The position numbers and the translations under genes are program-made. Source: JANMDU01 sp043755865 (lineage in GTDB: Bacteria; Pseudomonadota; Gammaproteobacteria; Burkholderiales; Burkholderiaceae_C). Taken from it: a DNA stretch of 22,517 bases. Positions within the stretch are counted from its first letter, which is position 1. The number at the start of each line of letters is the position of its first letter. Below, in pieces: positions 13,111 through 19,803 of this stretch. The notes beneath the pieces are model-generated. The model did not search any database and was not told where the DNA came from. It saw nothing but the letters and a program-made list of their open reading frames with translations. The stretch is from NCBI GenBank assembly GCA_043755865.1, contig JAYUSD010000116.1:1-22517 (forward strand). The letters run 5' to 3'.

Positions 13111-14952
13111 TTACTCAGACGCTGATTGCTGCAAGGCCCACATCGCTGCATAGCGGCCATGCTGCGCAAGAAGGGCAGCATGCGTGCCGCGCTCGATGAT
13201 GCGGCCGGCGTCCAGCACCAAGATCTCATGCGCATCGACGACTGTTGACAAGCGATGCGCGATCACCAATGTGGTTTTGTTGGCGGACACACCTTGCAGC
13301 TCAGCTTGGATGGCGCGTTCGTTGGTGGTGTCGAGTGCTGAAGTGGCCTCATCAAAAATCAAGATCGGCGGGTCTTTCAGCAAGGTGCGGGCAATCGCCA
13401 CGCGCTGCTTTTCTCCGCCGGAGAGCTTGAGGCCGCGCTCGCCGACCATCGTCTCGTAGCCTTTGGGTGTGGACGATATGAAATCGTGGATACGCGCAGC
13501 TCTTGCGGCTTCGCGCACCTGCTCACCTGTGGAGCCCGGTTTGCCATAAGCAATGTTGTATTCCACCGTGTCGTTAAACAATACGGTGTCTTGCGGCACG
13601 ATGCCGATGCTGGCTCTAACGCTCGATTGCGTGAGTTGTCGCAGATCTTGACCATTGATTTGGATGCTGCCCGATTGAATATCGTAGAAGCGATATAGCA
13701 AACGAGCAAGCGTAGATTTACCTGAGCCGCTCGCACCCACCACAGCAACTGTTTTACCTGCGGGAATTTCAAAGCTCACACCATGCAAGATCGGCCGGTC
13801 AGTCTCGTAGGAGAAATTCACATTGTCGAATTTTATGGAGGGCGATGCTATTAATTGCAGAGCACTTGCCGCAGGAGAATCGGCCACTTCCCGCTCTTTT
13901 TCCATCAAGACAAACATCTTGTCCAGATCGGTGAGGCTTTGTTTGATCTCGCGGTAAATCACGCCGAGAAAACCCAAGGGGATATAGAGCTGGATCATGA
14001 AGGCATTGACCATCACCAGATCACCCAAGGTCATGCGGCCCTCCACCACGCCTTGCGTTGCGCGCCAAAGCATGCACACCAGCGCCACTGCGATGATGAG
14101 CTGTTGGCCCGTGTTAAGTAGGGAGAGGGAAGTTTGCGATTTGATGCGAGCTTGGCGATACTTGAGCAAGCTCTCGTCGTAGCGCTTGGCCTCATACGCT
14201 TCGTTGTTGAAGTATTTCACAGTCTCGTAGTTGAGGAGCGAATCTACAGCACGGGTGTGAGCACCTGAATCAGCTTCGTTGGCCTGAATGCGATATTTGG
14301 TGCGCCACTCGGTCACCAGCACAGTGAAAGTGATGTAAATAACCAAGGCTGATAGTGTGATGATGGCAAACCACACATCGAATTTCACGGCAAGAATCGT
14401 GAGCACCAGCGCCACTTCAATCAGCGTAGGAATGATGGAATACAGCGAATACGAGATCAGCGATTCAATGCCGCGCACTCCGCGCTCGATATCGCGCGTC
14501 ATGCCGCCGGTTTGGCGCTCTAAATGAAAGCGCAGCGAGAGCGCGTGCAAATGCTTGAAGGTTTGCAGCGCGATAGATCGCGTTGCGCCTTGCGTGGCTT
14601 TGGAAAATACCAACTCTCGCAACTCGGTAAACAAGCTTGTCGATAAGCGCAACAAGCCATAGGCCAGCAAAAGCCCCATGGGCACCACCAGCATGGCTTG
14701 CGCACTGCCCGGCTTAAAGCTCATGCTGTCGACCAGCTCTTTGAGCAGCAGCGGCACGCCCACGTTAGCCATTTTCGCGCCCACCATGAAGGCCAGCGCA
14801 GCGGCCACGCGCCATTTGTATTCGAGCAAATAAGGCAGCAGGCGCTTGAGCGTGGTCCAGTCAGAGCGCTCGGGGCTGGGGGCAGAGTTTGTGGCCGAGT
14901 TAGAGGTGTGGATTGGGGCTACGGGAGGAGCAGAAGGGCTAAGTGATCGCAT
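13111..14952 (-). CDS. ABC exporter, Atm1/HMT1 type (fused membrane and ATPase domains)
   Basis: The 613-residue half-transporter should act as a homodimer in the inner membrane. A Ser/Pro-rich N-terminal tail of about 30 residues precedes the membrane domain (about 35-345, with LLPYLLEYKWRVAAALAFMVGAK and the Atm1-typical RGVRGIESLISYSLYSIIPTLIEV and SLLNYETVKYFNNEAYEAKRYDESL). The ATPase domain has Walker A GASGSGKST near 405-413, LSGGEKQR near 508, Walker B ILIFDEATSALD near 530-541 and the H-loop AHRLST. Bacterial Atm1-type exporters move glutathione conjugates or glutathione-metal complexes and help metal tolerance; the substrate here is inferred. The ATG at 14952 was chosen over an upstream TTG-initiated extension. 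Its 5' end is close to the divergent yciA gene. Confidence 0.88.
   Translation of the reverse strand: MRSLSPSAPPVAPIHTSNSATNSAPSPERSDWTTLKRLLPYLLEYKWRVAAALAFMVGAKMANVGVPLLLKELVDSMSFKPGSAQAMLVVPMGLLLAYGLLRLSTSLFTELRELVFSKATQGATRSIALQTFKHLHALSLRFHLERQTGGMTRDIERGVRGIESLISYSLYSIIPTLIEVALVLTILAVKFDVWFAIITLSALVIYITFTVLVTEWRTKYRIQANEADSGAHTRAVDSLLNYETVKYFNNEAYEAKRYDESLLKYRQARIKSQTSLSLLNTGQQLIIAVALVCMLWRATQGVVEGRMTLGDLVMVNAFMIQLYIPLGFLGVIYREIKQSLTDLDKMFVLMEKEREVADSPAASALQLIASPSIKFDNVNFSYETDRPILHGVSFEIPAGKTVAVVGASGSGKSTLARLLYRFYDIQSGSIQINGQDLRQLTQSSVRASIGIVPQDTVLFNDTVEYNIAYGKPGSTGEQVREAARAARIHDFISSTPKGYETMVGERGLKLSGGEKQRVAIARTLLKDPPILIFDEATSALDTTNERAIQAELQGVSANKTTLVIAHRLSTVVDAHEILVLDAGRIIERGTHAALLAQHGRYAAMWALQQSASE
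13847..13893 (+). repeat. Possible degenerate palindromic repeat, copy E, in the exporter linker
   Basis: GCTATTAATTGCAGAGC followed by a CCGCAGGA block partly matches the start and middle of copy D. The third block (GCCGGCTA) is largely lost. It lies in the linker between membrane and ATPase domains (residues ADSPAASALQLIAS), antisense to the gene. The resemblance is weak and could be chance. Confidence 0.25.
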
Positions 14953-14988
14953 CAGGGGTGTGTCGGTAATATCATTGGGTTTTGTATC

Positions 14989-14994
14989 TAGATT
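14989..14994 (+). promoter_or_regulatory. Possible -10 element of the yciA-like gene (leaderless type)
   Basis: TAGATT (4 of 6 matches) ends six bases before the ATG at 15001. There is no Shine-Dalgarno sequence before the start. Confidence 0.3.
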
Positions 14995-15000
14995 GTGCCT

Positions 15001-15513
15001 ATGTCCGCAAACCCAAGTCAAACTGCTGTATCGAGTGCTGTTCCCACTGGCATCGCTGTCAGCTTACCTACCGAAGTTACGGTGAACTCACTTACCGAAA
15101 CAACTGTGAGCTTACCTACCGAAACAACGGTGAGCTTACCTACCGATAAGGAGCTCGTGCTCAAAGTCATATCTATGCCAGGCGACAGCAATGCCAATGG
15201 CGATATTTTTGGCGGATGGGTGATGGCGCAGGTCGACTTGGCTGGCTCGGTGATCCCGGCGCGTATCGCGAAGGGGCGCATTGCTACGGTGGCAGTCAAT
15301 GAATTTTTATTCAAGCAGCCCGTCAAGGTAGGCGATTTGCTGAGTTTTTATGCGGAAGTGATCCGCATCGGCAACACGTCAGTCACCGTGCATGTGGAGG
15401 TGTATGCGCAGCGACTGCGGCAAGCAGACGAGATCGTGAAAGTGACTGACGCAAATCTCACCTATGTCGCGATTGATATGGAAGGCAAGCCGAGGCCACT
15501 GCCGAAAAGCTGA
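15001..15513 (+). CDS. yciA: Acyl-CoA thioesterase, YciA type, with repetitive N-terminal extension
   Basis: Hydrolyses acyl-CoA to the free acid and CoA in the cytoplasm. The hot-dog domain starts near residue 50: LVLKVISMPGDSNANGDIFGGWVMAQVDLAGSV contains the NANGDIFGGW motif of YciA, with the Asp of GDIF as the likely catalytic residue. FLFKQPVKVGDLLSFYAEV, SVTVHVEVYAQ and a YVAIDMEGKPRPLP ending match YciA of E. coli. The product has 170 residues against about 132 in E. coli; the excess is a roughly 48-residue N terminus made largely of an eight-residue repeat (SLPTEVTV, NSLTETTV, SLPTETTV, SLPTDKEL). The ATG at 15001 has no Shine-Dalgarno sequence; a GTG two codons upstream is possible. 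The repeat has no known role in this family and may be disordered. Confidence 0.87.
   Translation: MSANPSQTAVSSAVPTGIAVSLPTEVTVNSLTETTVSLPTETTVSLPTDKELVLKVISMPGDSNANGDIFGGWVMAQVDLAGSVIPARIAKGRIATVAVNEFLFKQPVKVGDLLSFYAEVIRIGNTSVTVHVEVYAQRLRQADEIVKVTDANLTYVAIDMEGKPRPLPKS
15061..15150 (+). repeat. 24-bp tandem repeat (minisatellite) in the yciA coding region
   Basis: Units at 15061-15084, 15085-15108, 15109-15132 and a partial one at 15133-15150, each built on AGCTTACCTACCGAAACAAC plus a short GTG end. Units 1, 3 and 4 begin with the same 14 bases, while unit 2 has diverged at several. The period is a multiple of three, so copy-number changes keep the frame. The preceding 24 bases (15037-15060, AVPTGIAV) may be an older, decayed unit. 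Confidence 0.9.
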
Positions 15514-15530
15514 TCAGTGTGCGATCAGCT
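15508..15530. terminator. Hairpin shared by the convergent yciA and thiL ends
   Basis: Perfect inverted repeat AGCTGATC-N7-GATCAGCT. The stop codons of both convergent genes lie inside the arms (TGA at 15511-15513 and, on the minus strand, at 15525-15527). On the minus strand the stem is followed by TTTT, so it works best as a terminator for thiL; on the plus strand no T-run follows. Confidence 0.65.
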
Positions 15531-16508
15531 GTTGAAGTGATCAAACGAGGCGAAATCGTTGGCTACAAGCTCGCCATTTGCTTCGCGCACGCGCAGGCCA
15601 CGCTCGTTTTGCATGCAGCCGATGCGAGTGATCTGGGTTTGCGCAGACTTTGCGGCGCTTTGCACAGCGTCGCGCTGCGCTTGTGAGGCGGTGAAGACGA
15701 GCTCGTAGTCATCACCGCCTGCAAGGATCATTTTCCTTAAGAAATTTAGATCAAAAGGGCTGCTAGCCGGCAAGAAATTAGCGCGGAGTGCTATTGAATC
15801 TATAGTATCCAAAGCGATCTCTGCGCCTAAGCCGCTGGCACTTAATATATGAGCCAGATCGCCTAGCAGCCCATCGCTCACATCAATTGCACTGCTTGCG
15901 ATGCCGCGCAGCGCCATACCGAGTGCCACGCGCGGCGTGGGCCGCTCCATGCGCGCGCGGGTGAGAGCAAAAGCCTCTTCAGACAGAGAAATCGTGCCAC
16001 GAAAGGCTTCCAACGCCAGCCGCGCTTGGCCGGGCAGGCCGCTGACATAGATATCGTCAGCCGCTTTCGCGCCGGTGCGCAGCAAGGCTTGCCCTGTGGG
16101 TATGTGGCCGAAAACAGTGATGCAAATATTGAGCGGCCCAGCGGTGGTGTCGCCGCCAATCAAAGCGCAGCCATGTGCATCTGCCAAAGCAAACATGCCC
16201 TGCGAAAAGCCCGCAAGCCAAGCCTCATCCACACGCGGCAAAGCCAGAGCGAGCGTGAAGGCCACTGGCTTTGCGCCGCAAGCGGCTAAATCGCTCAAAT
16301 TCACCGCCAGCGCCTTGTGCCCCAAAGCCTCGGGGCTCACTGTGCTCAAAAAATGCCGGCCTTCCACCAACATGTCGGAGCTGATGGCCAGCTGCATGCC
16401 GGGCGTGACCGCAAGCAAAGCGCAATCGTCACCGATACCCAGATCGACGCTGGACGACGATTTTGCAGCGCGCTTGAAATAGCGTTCAATCAGATCAAAT
16501 TCGCCCAT
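15525..16508 (-). CDS. thiL: Thiamine-monophosphate kinase
   Basis: Phosphorylates thiamine monophosphate to thiamine diphosphate with ATP, the last step of cofactor synthesis. The 327 residues (E. coli ThiL has 325) begin MGEFDLIERYFKRA and carry LGIGDDCALL, ISSDMLVEGRHF, HKALAVNLSDLAACGA, ALIGGDTTAGPL, SAIDVSDGLLGDLAHI and LAGGDDYELVF, the metal- and nucleotide-binding motifs of the family. Between GAEI and LAGGDDYE the loop is about six residues longer than in E. coli, and it is encoded by a reversed copy of the dispersed palindromic repeat. An in-frame ATG nine codons upstream (16535) has GAGG four bases before it and may be the true start; 16508 is chosen for its family-typical N terminus. 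No other thiamine genes are present here. Confidence 0.92.
   Translation of the reverse strand: MGEFDLIERYFKRAAKSSSSVDLGIGDDCALLAVTPGMQLAISSDMLVEGRHFLSTVSPEALGHKALAVNLSDLAACGAKPVAFTLALALPRVDEAWLAGFSQGMFALADAHGCALIGGDTTAGPLNICITVFGHIPTGQALLRTGAKAADDIYVSGLPGQARLALEAFRGTISLSEEAFALTRARMERPTPRVALGMALRGIASSAIDVSDGLLGDLAHILSASGLGAEIALDTIDSIALRANFLPASSPFDLNFLRKMILAGGDDYELVFTASQAQRDAVQSAAKSAQTQITRIGCMQNERGLRVREANGELVANDFASFDHFNS
15758..15806 (-). repeat. Dispersed palindromic repeat, copy F, inside thiL
   Basis: Read on the minus strand, a hairpin-like start ending in CAATAGC, then ACTCCGCGC, then TTGCCGGCTAGCAGCC. CTCCGCGC and GCCGGCTA are identical to copy C at the same spacing. It is translated in frame as TIDSIALRANFLPASS (ThiL residues 235-250), the same reading frame of the element as in copy D. 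It lies in a variable loop before the conserved LAGGDDYE motif. Confidence 0.8.
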
Positions 16509-16555
16509 CGTGATGATTCTTTCGCTCAATTGCATACAGCCTCGTCATCAGGCCC

Positions 16556-16584
16556 TTGAAATTTGTACAAAATTATTGTACATT
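16556..16584 (+). promoter_or_regulatory. Promoter and operator of the Phd/YefM-PIN operon
   Basis: TTGAAA (16556-16561) and TACATT (16579-16584) form a -35/-10 pair with a 17-base spacer. The perfect dyad TGTACAA-N5-TTGTACA (16564-16582) fills the spacer and overlaps the -10 element, a classic autorepression layout for an antitoxin of this family. Transcription would start near the ATG at 16592. Confidence 0.7.
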
Positions 16585-16591
16585 ATTTGTT

Positions 16592-16906
16592 ATGAATCGC
16601 CTTGTCAGTCCTTCCGCCACGCAAACCATTGCCAGCTCGCGCCAGAACTTGGCAGCGGTGATTGCCGCTGCGCAAGAGCAGCCGCAAATCATCACTCGGC
16701 ATGACAAGCCGGTAGCGATTGTGGTGTCGCCCGAGTATTTTGAAAACGCATCAGGTTCTGCCAGCGCGCATGGCAACTTTTTCTCTAAGCTGATGCAAGC
16801 TCGCCAGCAGTTTGCCCCCAGAGACAACGCAGGATTGAAAGGGCGTGTACCGAGCAGAAAATCCTCATGGCAGCGCAGCAATCCCTTCGCCGATTCTTCT
16901 GAATAA
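16592..16906 (+). CDS. Phd/YefM-family antitoxin
   Basis: The 104-residue product has the family N terminus SATQTIASSRQNLAAVIAAAQEQPQIITRHDKPVAIVVSPEYFE: the fold that dimerises and binds the operator, with the RHDKPVAIVVSPE strand especially typical. The C-terminal part (FFSKLMQARQQF onward) would bind and neutralise the toxin. The frame can be extended upstream with a TTG at 16556, but that would run through the promoter dyad; the ATG at 16592 lies seven bases after a -10-like hexamer and has no Shine-Dalgarno sequence, so the message may be leaderless. The PIN toxin gene starts nine bases after its stop. Pairing Phd/YefM with a PIN toxin, rather than with Doc or RelE, is known but less textbook. 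Confidence 0.85.
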   Translation: MNRLVSPSATQTIASSRQNLAAVIAAAQEQPQIITRHDKPVAIVVSPEYFENASGSASAHGNFFSKLMQARQQFAPRDNAGLKGRVPSRKSSWQRSNPFADSSE

Positions 16907-16915
16907 CGTGCGCCA

Positions 16916-17314
16916 ATGGCTTATCTTGTGGATACCAACATCGTCGGTGAGCTGATGAAAAAGGCGCCTGATGCCAAAGTGCTTCGGTGGTTTAAAAAAA
17001 CGGGTGATGAACTGGGCATCAGCGCAGTGAGCTTGGAAGAGGTTTATTTCGGGCTGAGCTGGCGGCCAGCGCCTGCAAAGCTCCAGTTCTTTGAAGCGAT
17101 TGCGAGCGGATTTAAGCATCGCTACAACATCACGCCCGCGATTGCGCAGCGAGCGGGGCGGTTGCGGGGGCAACTCAAAGCAGAAGGTATTTCACGCAGC
17201 CCGCCCGACATGCTGATCGCCGCCACAGCGATTGAGCATCAGCTTGCCATCGTGACACGCAACACGCGCGATTTTCTGGGTTGTGGAGTGCAGGTGATCA
17301 ACCCGTTTGACTGA
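16916..17314 (+). CDS. PIN-domain toxin, VapC/FitB-like
   Basis: The 132-residue ribonuclease-type toxin has Asp6 in MAYLVDTNIVGELMKK, a Glu in SLEEVYFGL (41 or 42), Asp98 in PPDMLIAATA and Asp119 in VTRNTRDF, the acidic metal-binding set of PIN domains. The spacing and the closing GVQVINPFD are those of the FitB/VapC branch. It is distinct in sequence from the PIN toxin at 3176, so the two modules are unlikely to be recent duplicates. It is translated from an ATG nine bases behind the antitoxin stop and probably coupled to it. All catalytic residues are present. Its 3' end meets apaG, converging with a gap of three bases. The RNA target is unknown. Confidence 0.88.
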   Translation: MAYLVDTNIVGELMKKAPDAKVLRWFKKTGDELGISAVSLEEVYFGLSWRPAPAKLQFFEAIASGFKHRYNITPAIAQRAGRLRGQLKAEGISRSPPDMLIAATAIEHQLAIVTRNTRDFLGCGVQVINPFD

Positions 17315-17317
17315 AAT

Positions 17318-17719
17318 TCAATGAAGTGTGGGTCGCCCGCCCTGATGACCCAAATGACTCAGCGCATCAAGCACAAACATCGGAATATCTGCATTAAATG
17401 CCGTGCCGTCGTCAGCAACGCATTGGTATTGCCCATGCATGGTGCCCGTGGGCGTGCGCAAGCGGGCGCCGCTGGTGTATTCAAAGCTTTCGCCGGGTGC
17501 AAGTGTCGGTTGAGAGCCCACCACGCCCGGGCCTTTGACTTTTTCCGTTACGCCGTTGGCGTCATTGATGTTCCAGCTGCGTGAGATGAGCTGCGCAGTG
17601 ATGTCGCCTGTATTTGTGATCGTCACGGTATAAGCAAAGCCAAACACCCCCATGCTGGGCGCGGATTCTTTGGCCAAATATTGCGGGCGAACGGTAACGG
17701 TCAATTGCGGGCGCGACAT
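17318..17719 (-). CDS. apaG: ApaG-domain protein
   Basis: The 133-residue product is a single ApaG domain, a fibronectin-like beta sandwich: LTVTVRPQYLAKES, FAYTVTITNTGD, AQLISRSWNINDANG, VKGPGVVGSQPTLAPGESFEYTSGARLRTPTGTMHGQYQCV and the closing FNADIPMFVLDA. The family is linked genetically to Co2+/Mg2+ handling in enterobacteria, but its biochemical role is unclear. The ATG at 17719 has no Shine-Dalgarno sequence; TAACAT lies six bases upstream. It is divergent from mnmA with 102 bases between. The usual enterobacterial partners (ksgA, apaH) are absent here. Confidence 0.93.
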   Translation of the reverse strand: MSRPQLTVTVRPQYLAKESAPSMGVFGFAYTVTITNTGDITAQLISRSWNINDANGVTEKVKGPGVVGSQPTLAPGESFEYTSGARLRTPTGTMHGQYQCVADDGTAFNADIPMFVLDALSHLGHQGGRPTLH

Positions 17720-17725
17720 GGGTAG

Positions 17726-17731
17726 ATGTTA
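17726..17731 (-). promoter_or_regulatory. Possible -10 element of apaG (leaderless type)
   Basis: On the minus strand TAACAT (4 of 6 matches) ends six bases before the apaG ATG. No Shine-Dalgarno sequence is visible. Confidence 0.3.
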
Positions 17732-17788
17732 CCTGAGCCAATACGTTGTCGCTGCGCCGCCCTCGCGGTTTCCGCCGGGAGCCACACT

Positions 17789-17815
17789 TGATATTGTCGT
17801 CAACCACCTAAAATC
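17789..17815 (+). promoter_or_regulatory. Likely mnmA promoter (leaderless type)
   Basis: TTGATA (17789-17794) and TAAAAT (17810-17815, 5 of 6 matches) are 15 bases apart, slightly short; ACTTGA two bases earlier gives a 17-base spacer. The -10 hexamer ends six bases before the ATG at 17822, so the transcript would begin at or next to the start codon. No Shine-Dalgarno sequence is present. Confidence 0.45.
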
Positions 17816-17821
17816 TAGGGC

Positions 17822-19030
17822 ATGAGCAAAAAGCAACGCATCGTGGTCGGTTTGAGCGGAGGCGTGGACTCTGCGGTCTCGGCCTATTTGCTGAAAAAGC
17901 AGGGCCATGAAGTGATCGGCGTCTTCATGAAAAATTGGGAGGACGACGATGATTCGGACTACTGCTCCAGCAATATAGATTTTGTGGATGCGGCAGCTGT
18001 GGCTGATGTGCTTGGCATCGAGATTGAGCATGTGAATTTCGCTCGCGACTACAAAGACCGCGTGTTTGCCGAATTCTTGCGCGAATACCAAGCCGGGCGC
18101 ACGCCGAACCCTGATATTCTGTGTAACGCTGAAATCAAATTCAAATCCTTCCTTGACCATGCTGTTGCAGCGGGCGCAGAAAAAATTGCCACTGGGCATT
18201 ACGCCCGCGTTCGCTTCAATGAGTCAACAGGTTTGCATGAGCTGCTCAAAGGGCTGGATCCGAGCAAAGACCAAAGCTATTTTTTGCATCGGCTCACACA
18301 GGCGCAACTTGCGAAAACACGCTTTCCAGTGGGCGAGTTGCACAAAACCGAAGTGCGCCGTATTGCCGATGAGATCAAGCTGCCCAACGCGAAGAAAAAA
18401 GACTCCACCGGCATTTGCTTTATTGGCGAGCGGCCCTTCCGCGAGTTTTTGAATCGCTACATCAGCAAAGAGCCCGGTGCGATCAAGACGCCGCTTGATG
18501 CAGAGCTTGGCAAAAGCCTGCCAGAGATCAAAGGGCGCATCATTGGCCAGCACCAAGGCTTGAGCTTTTATACCTTGGGGCAACGCCAAGGCTTAGGAAT
18601 TGGCGGCTTGAAGGAAAAAGGAGCGCAGCGCGGCGGCGGCGAGCACGCGCCGTGGTTCGTTGCACGCAAAGACATGCAAAGCAACACGCTGTGGGTGGTG
18701 CAAGGACACGAGCATCCTTGGCTGCTGTCGGGCGCATTGCAGGCCGATGATGTGAGCTGGTGTGCAGGCCATGCACCGCAAAATTCCGCGCAACATGGGC
18801 CATACGGCAACAAATCACGGTATCGGCAAGCGGACGCTGCTTGCCATTTCGCTACGCAGAGCGATGGATTTCATTTGAGCTTTCCACAAGCACAATGGGC
18901 TGTGACGCCTGGGCAGTCTGCCGTGTTGTATGACGGCGATGTGTGCTTGGGTGGCGCAGTGATCACTTCTGCGAGCATTCACACAACGACGGCCTCTGCG
19001 CCCGCCTCTGCGGCAACAGCTCAGGTCTGA
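17822..19030 (+). CDS. mnmA: tRNA-specific 2-thiouridylase
   Basis: Makes 2-thiouridine at the wobble position (U34) of tRNA for Lys, Glu and Gln, using ATP and sulfur relayed by the TusABCDE/IscS route. The 402-residue product has the P-loop LSGGVDS at 11-17, the catalytic Cys pair at Cys101 (PDILCNAEIKF) and Cys199 (DSTGICFIGERPF), and HYARV, GQHQGLSFYTLGQRQGLGIGG and AVLYDGDVCLGGAVI in order. It is about 35 residues longer than E. coli MnmA, owing to an insertion-rich C-terminal domain and an Ala/Thr/Ser-rich tail of about 25 residues. It overlaps the convergent response-regulator gene by 10 bases. The start MSKKQRIVVGLSGG is unambiguous. Confidence 0.95.
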   Translation: MSKKQRIVVGLSGGVDSAVSAYLLKKQGHEVIGVFMKNWEDDDDSDYCSSNIDFVDAAAVADVLGIEIEHVNFARDYKDRVFAEFLREYQAGRTPNPDILCNAEIKFKSFLDHAVAAGAEKIATGHYARVRFNESTGLHELLKGLDPSKDQSYFLHRLTQAQLAKTRFPVGELHKTEVRRIADEIKLPNAKKKDSTGICFIGERPFREFLNRYISKEPGAIKTPLDAELGKSLPEIKGRIIGQHQGLSFYTLGQRQGLGIGGLKEKGAQRGGGEHAPWFVARKDMQSNTLWVVQGHEHPWLLSGALQADDVSWCAGHAPQNSAQHGPYGNKSRYRQADAACHFATQSDGFHLSFPQAQWAVTPGQSAVLYDGDVCLGGAVITSASIHTTTASAPASAATAQV

Positions 19031-19803
19031 GCAATCACTGCACGCACGCTGGCCAATTGCCGCCGCGAGACTTGCAAAGCCTCCTCGCAGGAGCGCAGGC
19101 GCACCGCCCAGCCCTCAACTGAGCCGGCCTGTGGGTCTTCATCATCGATGCCATGAAACCGCTCCAGCGCTCGCATTTCGCGCCGCGCGACCAATGTATT
19201 GCGATGAATGCGCAAAAAATCTTGCGCATATTGCGCTTCCAATTCAGTGAGTGAGCCATCCAATATATAGCTGCGCTGTGCGGTGCGCACCGTCACATAC
19301 TTAAGCTCAGCTTTGAAATACAACACCTCCGACAGCGGCACACGCTCGGTGCGGCCCCGGTCTTGGATAATCACAAATTTTTGAGCCAAATCGTCAGATG
19401 GCCGGTATAAAACCTGCGCAGACTGCTCCTTTTTCAGGAGTGCCTTGTGTAAAGCTTTTTGCAATCGTTCAGCGCGCACCGGTTTGGTCAGGTAGTCGGT
19501 CACATCCAAATCAAACGCATCCACGGCATGTTCGGCATGCGCCGTGACGAAGATGATGGCCAGCTCCGGGCGAAGTTTGCGCAGTTCGCGAGCGAGCTGC
19601 AAGCCGCTGGAGCCAGGCATGTGAATATCCAGCAGCACCACATCGACTGCAGCTCCACGCAGCTTGGCCATGGCCTCCATCGCATCGGATGCCTCTGCCT
19701 CGAGTATGCAAGGCGGCTCATAGCATTCAGCGAGCAGTGTTTTGATGCGCGAACGCGCCAAATGCTCATCGTCTATGACCATCACATTCAAAGTCGCCAT
19801 CAT
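19021..19803 (-). CDS. LytTR-family response regulator, AlgR-like
   Basis: The 260-residue two-component regulator has an N-terminal receiver domain with Asp11/Asp12, the phospho-acceptor Asp59 in VVLLDIHMPGSSG and Lys107 in YLTKPV. A LytTR DNA-binding domain follows (about 150-250: VLYFKAELKYVTVRTAQRSYILDGSLTELEAQYAQDFLRIHRNTLVARR). The ATG at 19803 overlaps the sensor stop codon in an ATGA arrangement; the adjacent in-frame ATG at 19800 is an alternative, while the longer upstream frame lies within the sensor gene. In Pseudomonas the AlgZ/AlgR pair controls alginate and twitching motility; the role in Burkholderiales is not clear to me. Its targets cannot be read from this window. The 3' end overlaps mnmA by 10 bases. 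Confidence 0.9.
   Translation of the reverse strand: MMATLNVMVIDDEHLARSRIKTLLAECYEPPCILEAEASDAMEAMAKLRGAAVDVVLLDIHMPGSSGLQLARELRKLRPELAIIFVTAHAEHAVDAFDLDVTDYLTKPVRAERLQKALHKALLKKEQSAQVLYRPSDDLAQKFVIIQDRGRTERVPLSEVLYFKAELKYVTVRTAQRSYILDGSLTELEAQYAQDFLRIHRNTLVARREMRALERFHGIDDEDPQAGSVEGWAVRLRSCEEALQVSRRQLASVRAVIAQT

Noticed and set aside
13847..13893. A sixth copy of the palindromic repeat inside the exporter gene.
   Set aside because: Only the first hairpin-like part and a CCGCAGGA block agree and the diagnostic GCCGGCTA block is missing, so I list it only as a low-confidence feature and do not use it in the argument.
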